From: Dendrophyllia cribrosa
Lineage: Eukaryota; Cnidaria; Anthozoa; Scleractinia; Dendrophylliidae
DNA length: 64,000 bases
Reading direction: 5' to 3'
Assembly (NCBI GenBank): GCA_024195265.1
Contig: JAJLRJ010000011.1
Location: 26,775,792-26,839,791 of the forward strand
This document shows, piece after piece, positions 23,406-34,823 of this stretch (position 1 is the stretch's first letter; each line of letters starts with the position of its first letter). Made by a program: the position numbers and the translations under genes. The notes below the pieces were generated by a model. That model worked only from the letters and a program-made list of their open reading frames with translations, was not told the origin of the DNA and did not search any database.

Positions 23406-25678
23406 TACACAGGCAATGAAGGTAAAAATCCGAAACGCCGCAGATTACGAAACTTTTTTTTTTCAAGGAAGCACGATTTTTCAAAGGAAAGGAGTAAATT
23501 TACCGTCTCAGCTAAAAGACTTTTGGTTTCTTATATTATAGTATTTTCGGCTTCTTTTCCCACGATCACGCCCGCAAGCAACAAAATAGCATGAAGTTTT
23601 TGTGGTTATATTTTTTCGATTTAACCGTCGATGCTTTCGCCGTTGCTCTTGCGCGGGTATCACCGTTTTGTTGGCATTTTAAAGTAATTTACCGTCTTCC
23701 CCTCAATAAAACACTTTTACTTGATCTTTTAATCAGAGATGGTTTGCTGATCCAGTCAAAACACTGACAACAGCAAAATATGTTAAATGAAGTGCTTTTT
23801 ATTTACTCATTTCCAGGAATTTATCTCCCACCAAGTTAACATTTTCTAAAAAAAAAGAGAAGAAAAGTGAAGACAAGTCAAAGTATTTATCCCATATTTG
23901 TTTGGTGTTTGTCACAATTGTTTCTGAGGAAAACATATACAATTTATGTTGGAAATGACAGCAGTGTGATTAGTGTATTTTATTACCAAATAAATCAAAT
24001 AAAACTGTAAAATTGAAAATTAAAGTACATTTACTCCATTTCCAAATGCAGCTACATCCGCCCTAAATGGTGACCAGGGGATGTGACAGTATTCTGAAAC
24101 CAGCAAATAAACAAGTCATGGGTCAGAGTTACTCGTCCCCCAATTTAAAAATTATCGTTTAACGGCCAAAATCTTTAATTCCAAATCTGCCGACTTTGTA
24201 CACACTTCCCTGTCAATCCCTACCTGGATATTGCACATGAAGTATACATATTGGTTCATGTCAACTAACTGTGACTGGCATAGAAAATCCCCTCTGGCAA
24301 ATTGTAACCCTGGGAATGAATTGACGAGGAAACCCTTCTAAAGTTAAAATAATATATAGCTTTGGTCAACTTCAGAAGCTGGACTGGGCTTCCTAAATCT
24401 AGCCATTGTTTACAGGTAGAAAGGTTTGGTCACTTGATTACCTGATTGTTTTAAATCAAAGCTTCCCTGTCTGATGTGGCAGGGATGCTTGTAAGCCCTT
24501 ACAACCCCTAAGGCCATGTCAGTGGGAATCTTATGCTCCTGACACATTAAACAAAGCCAGACTGGACTGCAAGAGAAAGGCCTGACCAGAAAGCACCCTA
24601 TTCTCTATGGTTGTGTTAAAAACTAAAATGTTAATAAAACATCACCAAGAAGCTTAATGTGTCATACTTATAACAAGGATGGCCCCCAAATAAAAAAGAA
24701 ATCAGGAGCTATTCCTTCTCTGTTGGACAAGTGACAGAATTTCCTGATCAGACAGAAAAATCCACTAGACCTGAGCCATGATTGTCAAAATTCATCAACA
24801 TCTCCCTCCCTCATAGAGGCTTTTTTCAGTAAAAAACTGAAATGTAGAAAATATAAAATGAAAAGGGGGCACATGGGGAACATTTTTTGTGCACTTCACT
24901 TTTTCCTCTCCCCAGCCTCAGCTCAAAGACTAGCTTCTTATTGTGGAATGAACAAATGTTTCACAGCTGATTATATCCCAGAATGTTTTTTTAATTTGTA
25001 TCAACCCAATAGCTTGCAATGATTACCATTCTGAAATCCTGATAGTTCAAAGCCATATTAATCATATCATTCACTCATTCAAACATGGAATAAAATTAAT
25101 TTCATGCTTGACATATTCTACTCCACTGTTTTCAGGCAAACAGACCGGCTCTTAAACCTTAAGCTGACTTGAGGCAAAAACATGTTAACTAGCATTTCTG
25201 CTGACATGTGTTTCTCAAAAGTGCAGAAAACTTTGGAGCCTCAAAAGCTGTTATGTGCAGAATGTTTGTCAAGAAAAATTGAATTTTTAATGATTTTGAA
25301 AGCTAAGCAAAAAAAACACCCTAAGATCATCGGTCCAAATAAGTTGGGATGTACCCTGCATGGGTGCCTCTCATCTCTCTCATAAACTATATGATATTAC
25401 ATGCCTCTTTTGACTCATATTTTTGCCACAAGGAAGAGCCTCAGGGCAAAAGGCCTGCTGTAAGAGAACTTCTGGTATCCAGAGTGCCTGGGATGATTTG
25501 CCAGTTATAAACTACATTGCCATTTCATAGAAGCAAAATCTTAAAAACAGTTCTTGGGCCTGAAAATTGAGGGTAAGATTTCCATATAATCCCACAAATT
25601 ATGAATAAGTTCTGAAGACTGAAACAAAAGCCAGAACAAAAGATTGCCTAAATAAAATACATACATGCATGTGCAAAA
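23406..25678. other. Gene-free, apparently low-repeat stretch
   Basis: Unlike its surroundings it shows no obvious terminal repeats or duplicated blocks. Open frames are short (67 codons at most) and not protein-like. It may be intronic sequence of an unseen gene. Confidence 0.4.
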
Positions 25679-25920
25679 TTAATATCCGCAACCCCCCCCC
25701 CCCCCCCCCCCCCCCTCCCCTATTGAGGTATAAGGGTCTCCTTGGGAGACTGTACTTGCGTCGGCATCCTTTGATCTTCAAACATTTCCCAAGGGGGTAA
25801 CAGAAAGATCTGCTATTTCTAAGGGGGGTGTTCTGTCAGCCCTTTGATCTTTTTTTCCTTAGGGGGGATGTTGAGTGCATACCTCAATAGGGGGGGGGGG
25901 GGGGGGGGGGGTACGGATAT
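25679..25920. mobile_element. Foldback MITE with C- and G-run arms
   Basis: The left end TATCCGCAACCCCC.. and right end ..GGGGGTACGGATA, plus CCTATTGAGGTAT and ATACCTCAATAGG inside them, are inverted. The total is about 240 bp. Long homopolymer runs inside both arms may be mis-sized in the assembly. Confidence 0.65.
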
Positions 25921-26144
25921 AAAATGGAATGGCCCATTAATGTTGGGGGTTATACTAAAATATTGCCATTTTGAGGAATGCATATCTGTTTTGTTTTTTA
26001 TTGACATGTTTTAAAAACTAAATTGAGCGTAACAGTCAAGTTGTCACAAGTGAATAAGTAACTGAATAGCAAACAGTTGGCGGAAGGCTCTGCTTTATTT
26101 ATAAAACCATAAATGAACTGAAAAACAAAGAAAACAAACTGTAT

Positions 26145-26160
26145 AAAACAATAGAGCGCA
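26145..26160 (+). repeat. Left target-site duplication of the L1 element
   Basis: AAAACAATAGAGCGCA, identical to 31663-31678. The preceding bases make the bottom-strand cut site GTTTT/ATAC, close to the TTTT/A preference of L1-type endonucleases. Confidence 0.85.
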
Positions 26161-27795
26161 GTTAAGCAAAGTGATAGGCCTCCAATTTTTAATGAGATTG
26201 GCAGGTTTATTCTTTTTAGGTATAAGAGTAATTAATCCTCTTCTTTGAGTAATCGATAAGAGACCTTTTGAATATGCGCAATTCAAGGCATTTAGTAAGT
26301 ACTGATCAATGTCACTCCAGAAAACTTTATAGAATTCAGCTGGGAGGCCATCACTTCCTGGGCTCTTATTGGGTTCCATGGATTTCAAACTTTCTAAGCA
26401 TTCGGAGGCAGTCAGAAAGCCTTCACACTGTATTTTCTCTTGCTCATTTAGATTAATAGTATTTCCTTCTGGGAAAAATAACATTTCTTCCGCAATATTA
26501 GAATGCGTATAAGTCGACGAGTAAAGATTCCGATAGAAGGATTTTGCTTCTTCTAATATCTCGCCATCGGTATTGACAACATTATCATTTGCTAATGTCA
26601 GGTGTTTGATGGTTTTTTTATTAAAGTGTCGCTTTTCCAAGTTTAGGAAGTATTTTGTATTTTTTTCTCCTTCATTATACCATCGAGATTTAGATCTAAG
26701 GATCGCCCCTCGCGTTTTATATTTTGCGATTTCTTTTTGTAGAATCTTAACATCTATTTCGCTATAGATCTGAATTTTCTCATTTTCAGAGAGATTGTTT
26801 TCTTCTAACTTTTTTTGGAGAGATAATATTTCAGATTCAAGGTTTATCTCAAGTGATTTCATTTTAGCTTTCTTTTTTCTTGCGTAGTTTAAAGAGCTGG
26901 ACCTAATTTGCAACTTCATGGTGTCCCATAATAGGATGGCATCAATCTCATTATTGTTCGCATATTCGTTTGCTACATCAGTGATTGTTTTCTTAATTAG
27001 GCCAACATATTCTTCATCTAACAAGAAAGAGGTGTTCAGTTTCCAAAAACCTGGGCCCCTGGGGTTTGCGTTATATGTCAGATGTATAGATATTAAAGAA
27101 TGATCTGTTTTGTATCCCGGTAATATATCTGCATTAATAATAGTTGTAGTTAAACTAAAGCTTGTCAAAAAGAAGTCTAGACGGCAATGTATGTCAGGTT
27201 TTCTTCTTCTCCAGGTAAATCTTTTAGCTTCTGGATTAAGACAGCGCCAAATGTCTATGAGATCCAATAAATTGGAGATGTATTTGACCTCTTTTAACGA
27301 GTTATTATGGGTTACCGGTCTTCCGCCCTTTTTGTCTTTTTGGACATCAAGCACTAGGTTAAAGTCTCCTCCAAAAACTATGTCACTGCAGTCAAAACAG
27401 AGAAGTTGATTAAGGACGCTTTGAAAGAACATAGGCTTGTCTTCGTTCGGTGCATATATATTTACCAAGGTTAAGATTTTCTCTTCTGATTTGATATCAA
27501 CTATGACGAATCTTCCCTCTGGATCGGAAAAAGATTTCATAATTTGAAGGTTAAAATTATTATTAAAAAGCACACATACTCCTGCGCTAGCACTAGAAAG
27601 ACTGCTAAATAGGGTAGAGTACCCCCATTCCGCGGACCACATGTGCTCTTTGTCTTTTGTGGAATGAGTTTCTTGTAGAAAATAAATGGCATATTTCTTC
27701 ATCCTAAGCCAACGGAAGGTCTCGCGCCTTTTTATAGTATCCGACAAACCTCTCACGTTTAATGAGCAAATTACTAGTTCAGTGTTGTAAGGGAT
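26161..27795 (-). pseudogene. L1 ORF2p, N-terminal part (endonuclease and RT start)
   Basis: An uninterrupted frame of over 530 codons. The APE-type endonuclease domain comes first: SLNVRGL, the catalytic QETH, NIYAPNED, GGDFNLVLD, FTWRRR, RLDFFLTS and TDHS. A linker follows, then the start of the reverse transcriptase with NKSPGSDGLPAEFYK and NWRPITLLN. At about 26160 the coding homology stops and host sequence begins, so the RT palm is absent. The first in-frame methionine is not clear; the frame is open upstream of the GTG at 27756. In a live element this protein nicks DNA and copies the RNA. Intact endonuclease residues suggest a fairly young insertion. Confidence 0.9.
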
Positions 27796-27969
27796 AACAT
27801 GAATAATTATAGACAGAGCAATTGTAAAACATAGAAATGTTTGGAATCTGCTGGTAATTTGTATGACCGAAACACCAATTTACATAAAAACAAAGAAAAT
27901 AAATATTGCCACCAAAAACAAAAAGATACAAAAACAAAATAAACACATAAACCCAGGGAAACATTAAAA

Positions 27970-28300
27970 GTCCGTTGGTTGGGTTCATACAGAATCCAAA
28001 AGTTATTTCGTCTGATACGGGAAGAAGCCGTACGTTCTAGAGATTTAGATTAAAGAACTCGCTTAAGCATGAGCGCTGGATTGAAGAGGCTTAAGATCTT
28101 TAGGGATATTGCTTACGTTATAGATAACATCATTAACAATCAACTTTCTATCAACAACCATTGCCTTCAAACCTCTCTCCTTTGCCTGGAACATGGCTTT
28201 AATTAATATCTTCGATAATTTGCTTAAATTGCTCCAGGCTAAGGGCTTCAGCTTGTTCCTTGTCTTCCATCTCAACGCTGCTAGAGCGACGGTTTCTTTT
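27970..28300 (-). pseudogene. Internally deleted second copy of L1 ORF1
   Basis: The stretch 27970-28205 matches 28366-28606 (ORF1 C-terminus and the following spacer). The stretch from about 28206 matches about 29280-29370 (ORF1 N-terminus). The copy therefore joins the start of ORF1 to its end and drops some 700 nt. Its C-terminal peptide (VVDRKLIVNDVIYNVSNIPK..) closely matches that of the longer ORF1. It lies between ORF1 and ORF2, in the same orientation. Confidence 0.8.
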
Positions 28301-28458
28301 TAAACAAACAGTTAATGCGCCGATGCGAGGTGAAAAAGAAAGCCGATTGCAGGAAAAAATTTAGTGTCCGTTGGTTGGGTTCATACGGAATCTGAAAGAC
28401 ATATCGCCTGATACGGGAAGAAGCCATACGAATTAGAAGTTTAAATTAAAAGACTCGC

Positions 28459-29430
28459 TTAAGCATGTGCGTTGGATTGAAGAGGCTTAAGATCTTCAGG
28501 GATGTTGCTTACATTATAGGTAACATTATTGACAATCAACTTTCTATCAACAACCTTTGCCCTCAAACCTCTCTCTCTTGCTTTGAACATGGCTTTAATT
28601 AACGTTTTCCTTTCTTGTTGTATTGCTCTTGCGTAATCTTGTGTGATGTACATATCCTTAGCTCTCGATGCATCTTTCAGCCTATTTTTTGCTCTAAAAA
28701 CTGTGTCTCTATCATACCTGCTTAGGAAACGTACAATAATTGGTCTTGGGGTGGTCTGTGAGGCGTCTTCAGAGTGCGGTTTCCCGACACGGTGGACTGC
28801 ATGGAAGTGAATGTCTTCTACATTGATGTTGAGATCATTTTCTAGTATATCATACACCACATCCATGCAGTTTTCACCGCTACGCTCAGGTACGTTCATG
28901 AATCTAAGGTTCTCACGTCTAGAATAATTCTCCAGAGCAATGATGTTCTCTTGTTCTTCAAGCAGCTTTGTTTTTAAATTTTAAATTTCCGTTTGTTGGC
29001 TCTCCATCTTCTTAAATTTTGCTTTGAGTAGATCCAACTCTTGGCGATGAGAATCAAGGTTTTGTTGGTATGTTTTCTTGTAGTCGTTAAGGGTTTTTGT
29101 ATTTTCTTGAAGGTCATTAATGAAATCCCAAGCCGTCTCTACAGATTTTTCTACAGCTCGCAGTGACGCTTTCACACCTTCGAGTTCTTGCTTCATTTCA
29201 CACCTCAAGATTGAAATCTCGGTAGTCAAATTTCCAAAATGCCCTTCCATTTGGTTATCTAAACGGGAAAGTTTATCCATAATTTGCTTAAATTGCTCCA
29301 GGCTAAGGGCTTCAGCTTGTTCCTTGTCTTCCATCACAGTGTTGCTAGAACGGCGATTTCTTTTTGGTGATGGCGGCTCCTGTGAAGACGAGCTTGATAA
29401 TCTGTTTTCTCGTACGTTTCTTTTTGACAT
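28459..29430 (-). pseudogene. L1 ORF1p (RNA-binding chaperone) with one nonsense codon
   Basis: The frame starts at ATG 29430 (MSKRNVRENRLSSSSSQEPP..) and runs about 323 codons in one reading frame, broken only by a TAA at 28981-28983. Layout: a basic Ser-rich N-terminus; a long coiled coil (about residues 40-170, heptads such as LDNQMEGHFGNLTTEISILR); then NYSRRENLRFMNVPE, which starts the RRM of L1 ORF1 proteins; then the C-terminal domain (RPIIVRFLSRYDRD, ARAIQQERKTLIKAMFKARE). Such proteins trimerise and coat the element RNA. The 5' leader (29431 to about 29575) is GC-richer and ends at the inversion junction. Confidence 0.85.
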
Positions 29431-29575
29431 TAGAGGCAGTCAACGTCCACTTTCAGGTTTTAGCTTCGGTGTTCCTTTATCAAGGCATTAGAATACCACA
29501 ATAACGCGAAAATTTAACGCAAGGCGAACTTCCCGTCCTCTAATTTACGCAGCGACAATAACACGTCTTGCCGCC

Positions 29576-30884
29576 ATTATTGCTCGACCCAACACCTCCT
29601 GACATAATCAAGAAAATCAACTCCATATTATATGATTTCCTTTGGGACAATAAGGGCGATAAAATCAAAAGAACGACAATAATAAATAATTATGAGAATG
29701 GAGGGCTTAAGATGTTAGATATTCAAAGCTTTAACGAAGCTTTGAAAATGAAATGGATTCAAGGATATCTAAATGAAGAAAATAAAGGGAAGTGGAAACT
29801 CTTTTTTGAACATTACTTAGAGAAATATGGCGGTAAACTATTGTTTCGAAGTAATTTAAAACAACAAGATACTACACTGCTCAATCTCAAGGACCCGTTC
29901 TTGAATGAAATCATACAGCATTGGACCAAATTCAACTACAGAGATGAGAATCTAGATTTTGCATCCACATGTATATGGTATAACTCTCACATCAGAATAG
30001 AAAACCGTCCATTCTTTTACAAATCATGGTTGAGTGCGGGAATAAAGGAGATTAAAGATTTGTTAGGTAATGACCAGAAGGTTCTAACCTACAATGCCTT
30101 TATTGATAAATACAGAATCAAAACCAATTATCTCGAATATTACAAAGTGATATCAGCCGTAGTTCATTACAAGAAAATATACTTTACGGCCTGCAACAAT
30201 GTAACTCCAAAGGACCAAGTTGACAACCTTCTGTCTTATACTAAAGTCTCCAAAAAAATATATGAACACTTAATAAATAACAAAGCTTCTATGCCATCTA
30301 GGAGTCAGGGTAAGTGGTTGGAAGAGAGAGACTTATTTTGTAATTCTAATATAACAGTAAATTGGAAAAGCACGTACTGTCTGCCATTTCTGTGTACAAG
30401 GGAGTCAAAGCTCAGGGTCTTCCAATTTAAATTTCTTCACAGAAAAATCGCTACAAATGATTTTTTGTACAAGATAGGCATTAAACAAAGAGATTCCTGC
30501 TCCTTCTGCGAGGGAGAAAAAGAAACCCTTATTCATCTATTTTGGAACTGCAAACATACACAAGATTTCTGGAAGAGCATCTTCGAGTGGATTTCCCAAA
30601 ATGTTAAGGATTTAGAAAATGTTACTCCTTCTTTGTCTCTTTGTTTTGGTCTTATTGACAACACAAAAGATTTTCTCCTTCATCATTTACTCCTTATATC
30701 TAGACACTATATATACACCTGCAAACTTGGAAACAAGCTTCCTAAGCTGCAGGTGTATATACAACTAGTTATAAACTCAATGGAAATAGAAGAACAAATT
30801 GCATGTTATAATAATGATCCAAAGCCTTTTGCACAGAAATGGTCTCGCCTTAATTTTCAGATTAACCTCTCACGAAATACATAA
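29576..30884 (+). pseudogene. L1 ORF2p, C-terminal part (RT thumb to zinc knuckle)
   Basis: An open frame of about 436 codons on the opposite strand to the rest of ORF2. It begins in the post-palm region (DPTPPDIIKKINSILYDFLW, then GGLKMLDIQSFNEALKMKW), as in other L1/Tx1 ORF2 proteins. It ends with the cysteine-rich knuckle CSFCEGEKETLIHLFWNCKH. The preceding 350 or so residues of RT, with the catalytic aspartates, are not in the window. The junction with inverted 5'-leader sequence is at about 29575. Confidence 0.85.
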
Positions 30885-31070
30885 TACATTATATTAACAA
30901 TATTTACAAATATACAATACATAAGCAATGTAAAACATAGAATTCTCTAACTGCATACTAAAATACTCTGTATGACCTTTTGTGTATGTTTTGTGTGTAT
31001 TATATTGTATCGTATAGCACTATATGTATGTATGTAAATATCACTATATGAAGATTAATTAAAAAAAAAA
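30885..31070 (+). other. L1 3' UTR and first A-run
   Basis: AT-rich sequence after the ORF2 stop, ending AATTAAAAAAAAAAG at 31059-31071. This looks like the proper 3' end of the element, yet the matching target-site duplication only appears 590 bp further on. Confidence 0.6.
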
Positions 31071-31637
31071 GTATTGTTTCTTAACAATAGTCTATTGTCA
31101 TTCCAACAATAGGCTATTGTTAAGAAACAATACTTAAGATATGTCTTAACTTAGGAGGGCTTCGTGAATCCGGCCCCAGGTCTCCAAGTAACCAGAATCG
31201 ACTCGACATTTTTTAACAGGTTTCTTGGGGTTCCAATTAATAAGCTTCACAATACTTATTTTAGGGCTTCAAAGGTTTGACGTTGATCCTTTTACTCGCA
31301 ATCATCATCATCGGTCTTTTCCAGTGCCCCGGGACGCACAAGGCTTTACAACATCCTACACAGTAGTTTTCAAAGAAGTTAAATTAACTCCTTGCACTGG
31401 TTAAATTAACTCCATTAGTGGTTGGAGTTATTTTAACCCCAGATTCGGAGTTAAATTTGGAGTTAAAATGACCCCAAAAAAGGGATTATCCTGTACCTAA
31501 AATTTTTACTCCACTTTTGGAGTTAAAATAACTCTTTGAAAAATTCAGTGTAGTATAGTTTCCATAGTCCCGGCTCTTTCAAAGTTTTTCTCAGTCAATT
31601 GTATTCCTCTTTAGTAAACTTTGTTTTTTTATGTAGA
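31071..31637 (+). other. Candidate 3'-transduced segment
   Basis: Lies between the element's own A-run and a second A-rich tail (about 31637-31662) that abuts the right target-site duplication. It holds a perfect 20-bp-arm hairpin (31071-31090 with 31114-31133) and a MITE-like foldback at 31357-31554. Read-through transcription of a source element would carry such flanking DNA along. The alternative is later insertions between tail and duplication. Confidence 0.45.
31357..31554. mobile_element. Small foldback MITE with GGAGTTAAA motifs
   Basis: Ends CTACACAGTAGTTTTCAAAG and CTTTGAAAAATTCAGTGTAG are inverted. The inside repeats GGAGTTAAA in both orientations. About 198 bp, non-coding. Confidence 0.55.
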
Positions 31638-31662
31638 AAAAAAAAACAAAACAAAACAAAAA

Positions 31663-31678
31663 AAAACAATAGAGCGCA
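31663..31678 (+). repeat. Right target-site duplication of the L1 element
   Basis: AAAACAATAGAGCGCA, an exact copy of 26145-26160, directly after the A-rich tail. Confidence 0.85.
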
Positions 31679-33059
31679 AGACAACAATAAGTAGAAATAG
31701 GTACAAAACAAGACATGTTTTTACACCGAGGTTCAGCCAGTATTCTAGACTCTATTAAATTACATTACGCCCAGCATTACCCATTCCAGTCATTCCAAAA
31801 TTCTATAAATTATCACGTACCGGGGGGTGAGTGGCGAATAGTCTTTCAAAACATTAAGATTATGGGTCTCGCAGTCTCGGTTATTTGAGCGGTTCTCCAC
31901 GTCTCGGTATCTCGATTTATTTGGTAAAGCCTTTCCATATAGCTTTCTCTCCGCCTCGTATTTTGAAAGTTTAAAAGTGTAGGGCTCGCAGAAAAAAATA
32001 TCTCGAAATTATTTACCATTCGCCACCCGTAAACGCAAAGCCTGAAAATTGGCGAATTGTCTTAAAACCTTACGCTTGTTGGATCATAGCCGCATCGTCA
32101 GGAACAGCTGCAGTTTTGTTAACAGTTACTCAGGAAAACTGTTCAACTTTCACGTCTCGGAGACCTTCGATATAGCATTGTTTTGGTTTCTCGAAGAACC
32201 TACCGTGATCCGCCATCTTTTCTTAGAAAAACGTAAACCAATCAGAATAGATGTAAGAATCAGGATCAATAAACCAATCAGCGGTCGTTTTAGATCGCTA
32301 TGTCCCAGGGGTTTCTCCTCTCAAACCGCCATTTTGAAAACCGAGAAGCCCCTGGGAACGAGGTTGGAAAAACGAAGGCCTTTTTATAACTCTTGCGCTT
32401 TGCGCATGAGTAATAATTACAATATGGAAACATCTAAATCAGAGCAAGCGTGCATAGAAGAATTTGTCACCGAACGCTAGTGTGAAATAAACATGAGATG
32501 TCACGCTCGTTGTACTGGATTTTTATCCAGAGGTCGCTGCTTTCGTACTCTTACTTCAACGGTTCTTTTCGGGATGTTCCTCTGAATCAATTGGACTGAA
32601 GCTTGGAAATATTATTGCCTATATATTTAAAAACATACTGGGAAGATATCAAACATCTTCATTTGTTCGTTTTGAATTTATATGCAAATGCGCTTGAAAC
32701 TTTTAAAGAGTGAAAACGTCAAGCAAAACTCATTTGAATGAAAGGCTCGATCACTTTATTGCCGAGGATTTAGTCACAGCTATTTGCAGGGAGTAATATT
32801 TTAAGTCTAAGGAAACCTTCTGTGGCAATTTAATGATAAATTGTGAGACTTATGAAATGTTTTGACCGCTTATATTTCAAACATGAAAAACACATGTTAG
32901 AAATGTTTTTGCGATTTATTCAAAATCGAACGGTTTAATTTGTTTGAATTTTTTTCATTTTGTGTGCAACGATGTGTAGATTATAGCGCATTTATTCGCT
33001 TGTCGCGGGTAGCCCCAAAATCGAAAGATATTTAGGAAAAACTGTTTTTCGCCATATTT
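31679..33059. other. Gene-free stretch with repeat fragments
   Basis: Includes a hairpin repeat at 32303-32357 (TCCCAGGGGTTTCTC and its near-inverse around an ACCGCCATTTTG core), related to 23149-23201. The 143-codon frame at 32049-32480 crosses this repeat and is not protein-like. Confidence 0.5.
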
Positions 33060-33235
33060 GTTTACCGTTGCTATGGAAACGCTGATTAGCATAAAAAGAG
33101 CATCATCCAAAACTTTCACCCAAGCTTAATGTAATGGTATGAAATTCAGATTTATTGAGCTAAAGTAACATTATGTACAAGTGCATTCAAAAAGGGAGGT
33201 GTGACCCAAAAAAAAACTACTTCGAGCCACCTTAA
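33060..33235 (-). repeat. Dispersed repeat, inverted partner of 20587-20763
   Basis: Ends CTACTTCGAGCCACCTT. It contains an X-box-like GTTGCTATGGAAAC at 33067-33080, where the other copy reads differently. Confidence 0.65.
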
Positions 33236-34202
33236 AGCACTCTGAATTGTCCAACAACCTAATTTGCATAATGTGCGTTTTATATTCGCAAAAGCACGAA
33301 AAGTTTAATGTCGCTGTGTTAAAGAAAGACAAAAAGTGCAAAGTATTTTTATATGTCTATGCTAACTAACATATGTTTAGCAGAATTCAATAGAAATTTT
33401 AAGCGTTTCAGTCTGGACTTGGGAAATAAAAGCGAGCAAAGACAGGGTACTTTCGCATGTTTTCCAAAAGTGTTCAAGTGGGTGCTAATGTATTAACTTT
33501 ATTGAATCTCCAATTTAAACCATATCAAAATTAAATTGCGTCTCACACCTTTCAAGGAACACTCAACTTAGGAATAATAATAATTTCTTGCTGCGTTTGG
33601 TGGTTTCCGAGCAGCGAGCTCGTCAATTTATGCAATTTTCGATTCTGGCCAAGCGCAAATTTAGGCCTTTTGCCGCTTTGACTGTTACGAGCTCTAAAAA
33701 ATACAATTTACAGTTGTGTAACGTATTTCCAAAAACTAAAGTCGTTTCATTTACTTATGACCCAAGATAGTTTACTGGGCAAAGTTTGAGGGAAAACTTT
33801 TTTCTGACCCAAAATGCAGTGGACCGCTTTTACAGACATTGATCTAAAATAATCAAAACCAATAAAGAATGCTAAAATGGCATACAAATGTAAAAGTCAT
33901 GACGAAAAACGAATGCTTTTTTTAATTAAAAGTAAAAAATACAAATTTTGAAAAACGTGGAGGACATAACTTCAAGAGCAGTAAAGCCATGACTTTCTGA
34001 CACAAGGCGGTACTAAAGAGCATAATATAATTAGTAATACACAGCCGCCGTCTTGGATCCGCCATCTTGGATTCGTCCAAAATCTCACAAAACCGTCCAA
34101 GTTTACTCAAAATTAATCAAAACCAATAAAGAAACGATAAATGGCTTGTTTATTTTTATGTAAAAAATGGAAATTTTAAAAAAACATGGCTGTCAAAATC
34201 TT

Positions 34203-34236
34203 GTTGCCATGGAAACATCAAGTCACGTGATCAATA
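34203..34236 (+). promoter_or_regulatory. X-box next to an E-box
   Basis: GTTGCCATGGAAAC (perfect RFX-type X-box) followed 6 bp later by GTCACGTGAT (TCACGTGA-type E-box). It sits about 620 bp upstream of the TPR exon. A similar pair in the opposite order lies at 60218-60243, so the pair may travel with a repeat. Confidence 0.4.
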
Positions 34237-34473
34237 AAATGCCATATTAAATTTTTGCCAGATAAATTTAAGGAATAGTCACGTAGTTTGAGTGCGTTTG
34301 GTTTCATATTTAAAATGTTATGAATGTTGAAAGGCAGTGTGGGAATTTTGTGCTCCCCTCAGGCTAAATAGGGTTAATGGCCTGCAGCGACGTTATACCG
34401 ACACCAGGGACCTATCTAATGTTTACAGATCTGATCATTAGTGTGCTTTAGGTTTCTATTTATTTAATTGTTT

Positions 34474-34733
34474 ATTTATTTATTTTTATGTAATCATTGT
34501 TATGCACATTTGAACCTTCTTATGAAATTTGCGCAATACAAGTTGTATTATTATTATTATTGGGGTGCTGAAAGTTCTTTTATATCACGTTGTTTGTACC
34601 ATTATTTATTTTTATGTAATCATTGTTATGCACATTTGAACCTTCTTATGAAATTTGCGCAATACAAGTTGTATTATTATTATTATTATTGGGGTGCTGA
34701 AAGTTCTTTTATATCACGTTGTTTGTACAATGT
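34474..34733 (+). repeat. Tandem duplication of about 128 bp
   Basis: Two near-identical units with a (ATT)n run in each; the second has one extra ATT. It lies just upstream of the TPR exon. The 89-codon frame across it only reflects the repeat. Confidence 0.85.
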
Positions 34734-34823
34734 TTAGCACCTTACAACATATTATGATGTTTTATGATTTTTGTTCTATAGAATGGTACTTTTATCTATG
34801 ATTTCTGTTTCATTAGTTTGCAG

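Larger units (their letters stand above)
26161..31662 (+). mobile_element. L1/Tx1-type retrotransposon with 5' inversion
   Basis: Between two identical 16-bp target-site duplications lie, left to right: the 5' part of ORF2 (minus strand), a partial ORF1 copy (minus), ORF1 (minus), the 5' leader (minus), then the 3' part of ORF2 (plus), its 3' UTR, and an A-rich tail. The 5' end of the element adjoins the inversion junction near 29575, and the middle of ORF2 (RT palm, catalytic FxDD region) is missing. Twin priming of one RNA produces exactly this order. ORF1, endonuclease and C-terminal zinc knuckle all fit the L1/Tx1 clade. It is immobile as it stands. Confidence 0.85.

Noticed and set aside
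32049..32480. 143-codon frame
   Set aside because: Crosses a hairpin repeat, has no domain-like pattern and no splice context.
34468..34737. 89-codon frame upstream of the TPR exon
   Set aside because: Translation of a 128-bp tandem duplication with ATT runs.
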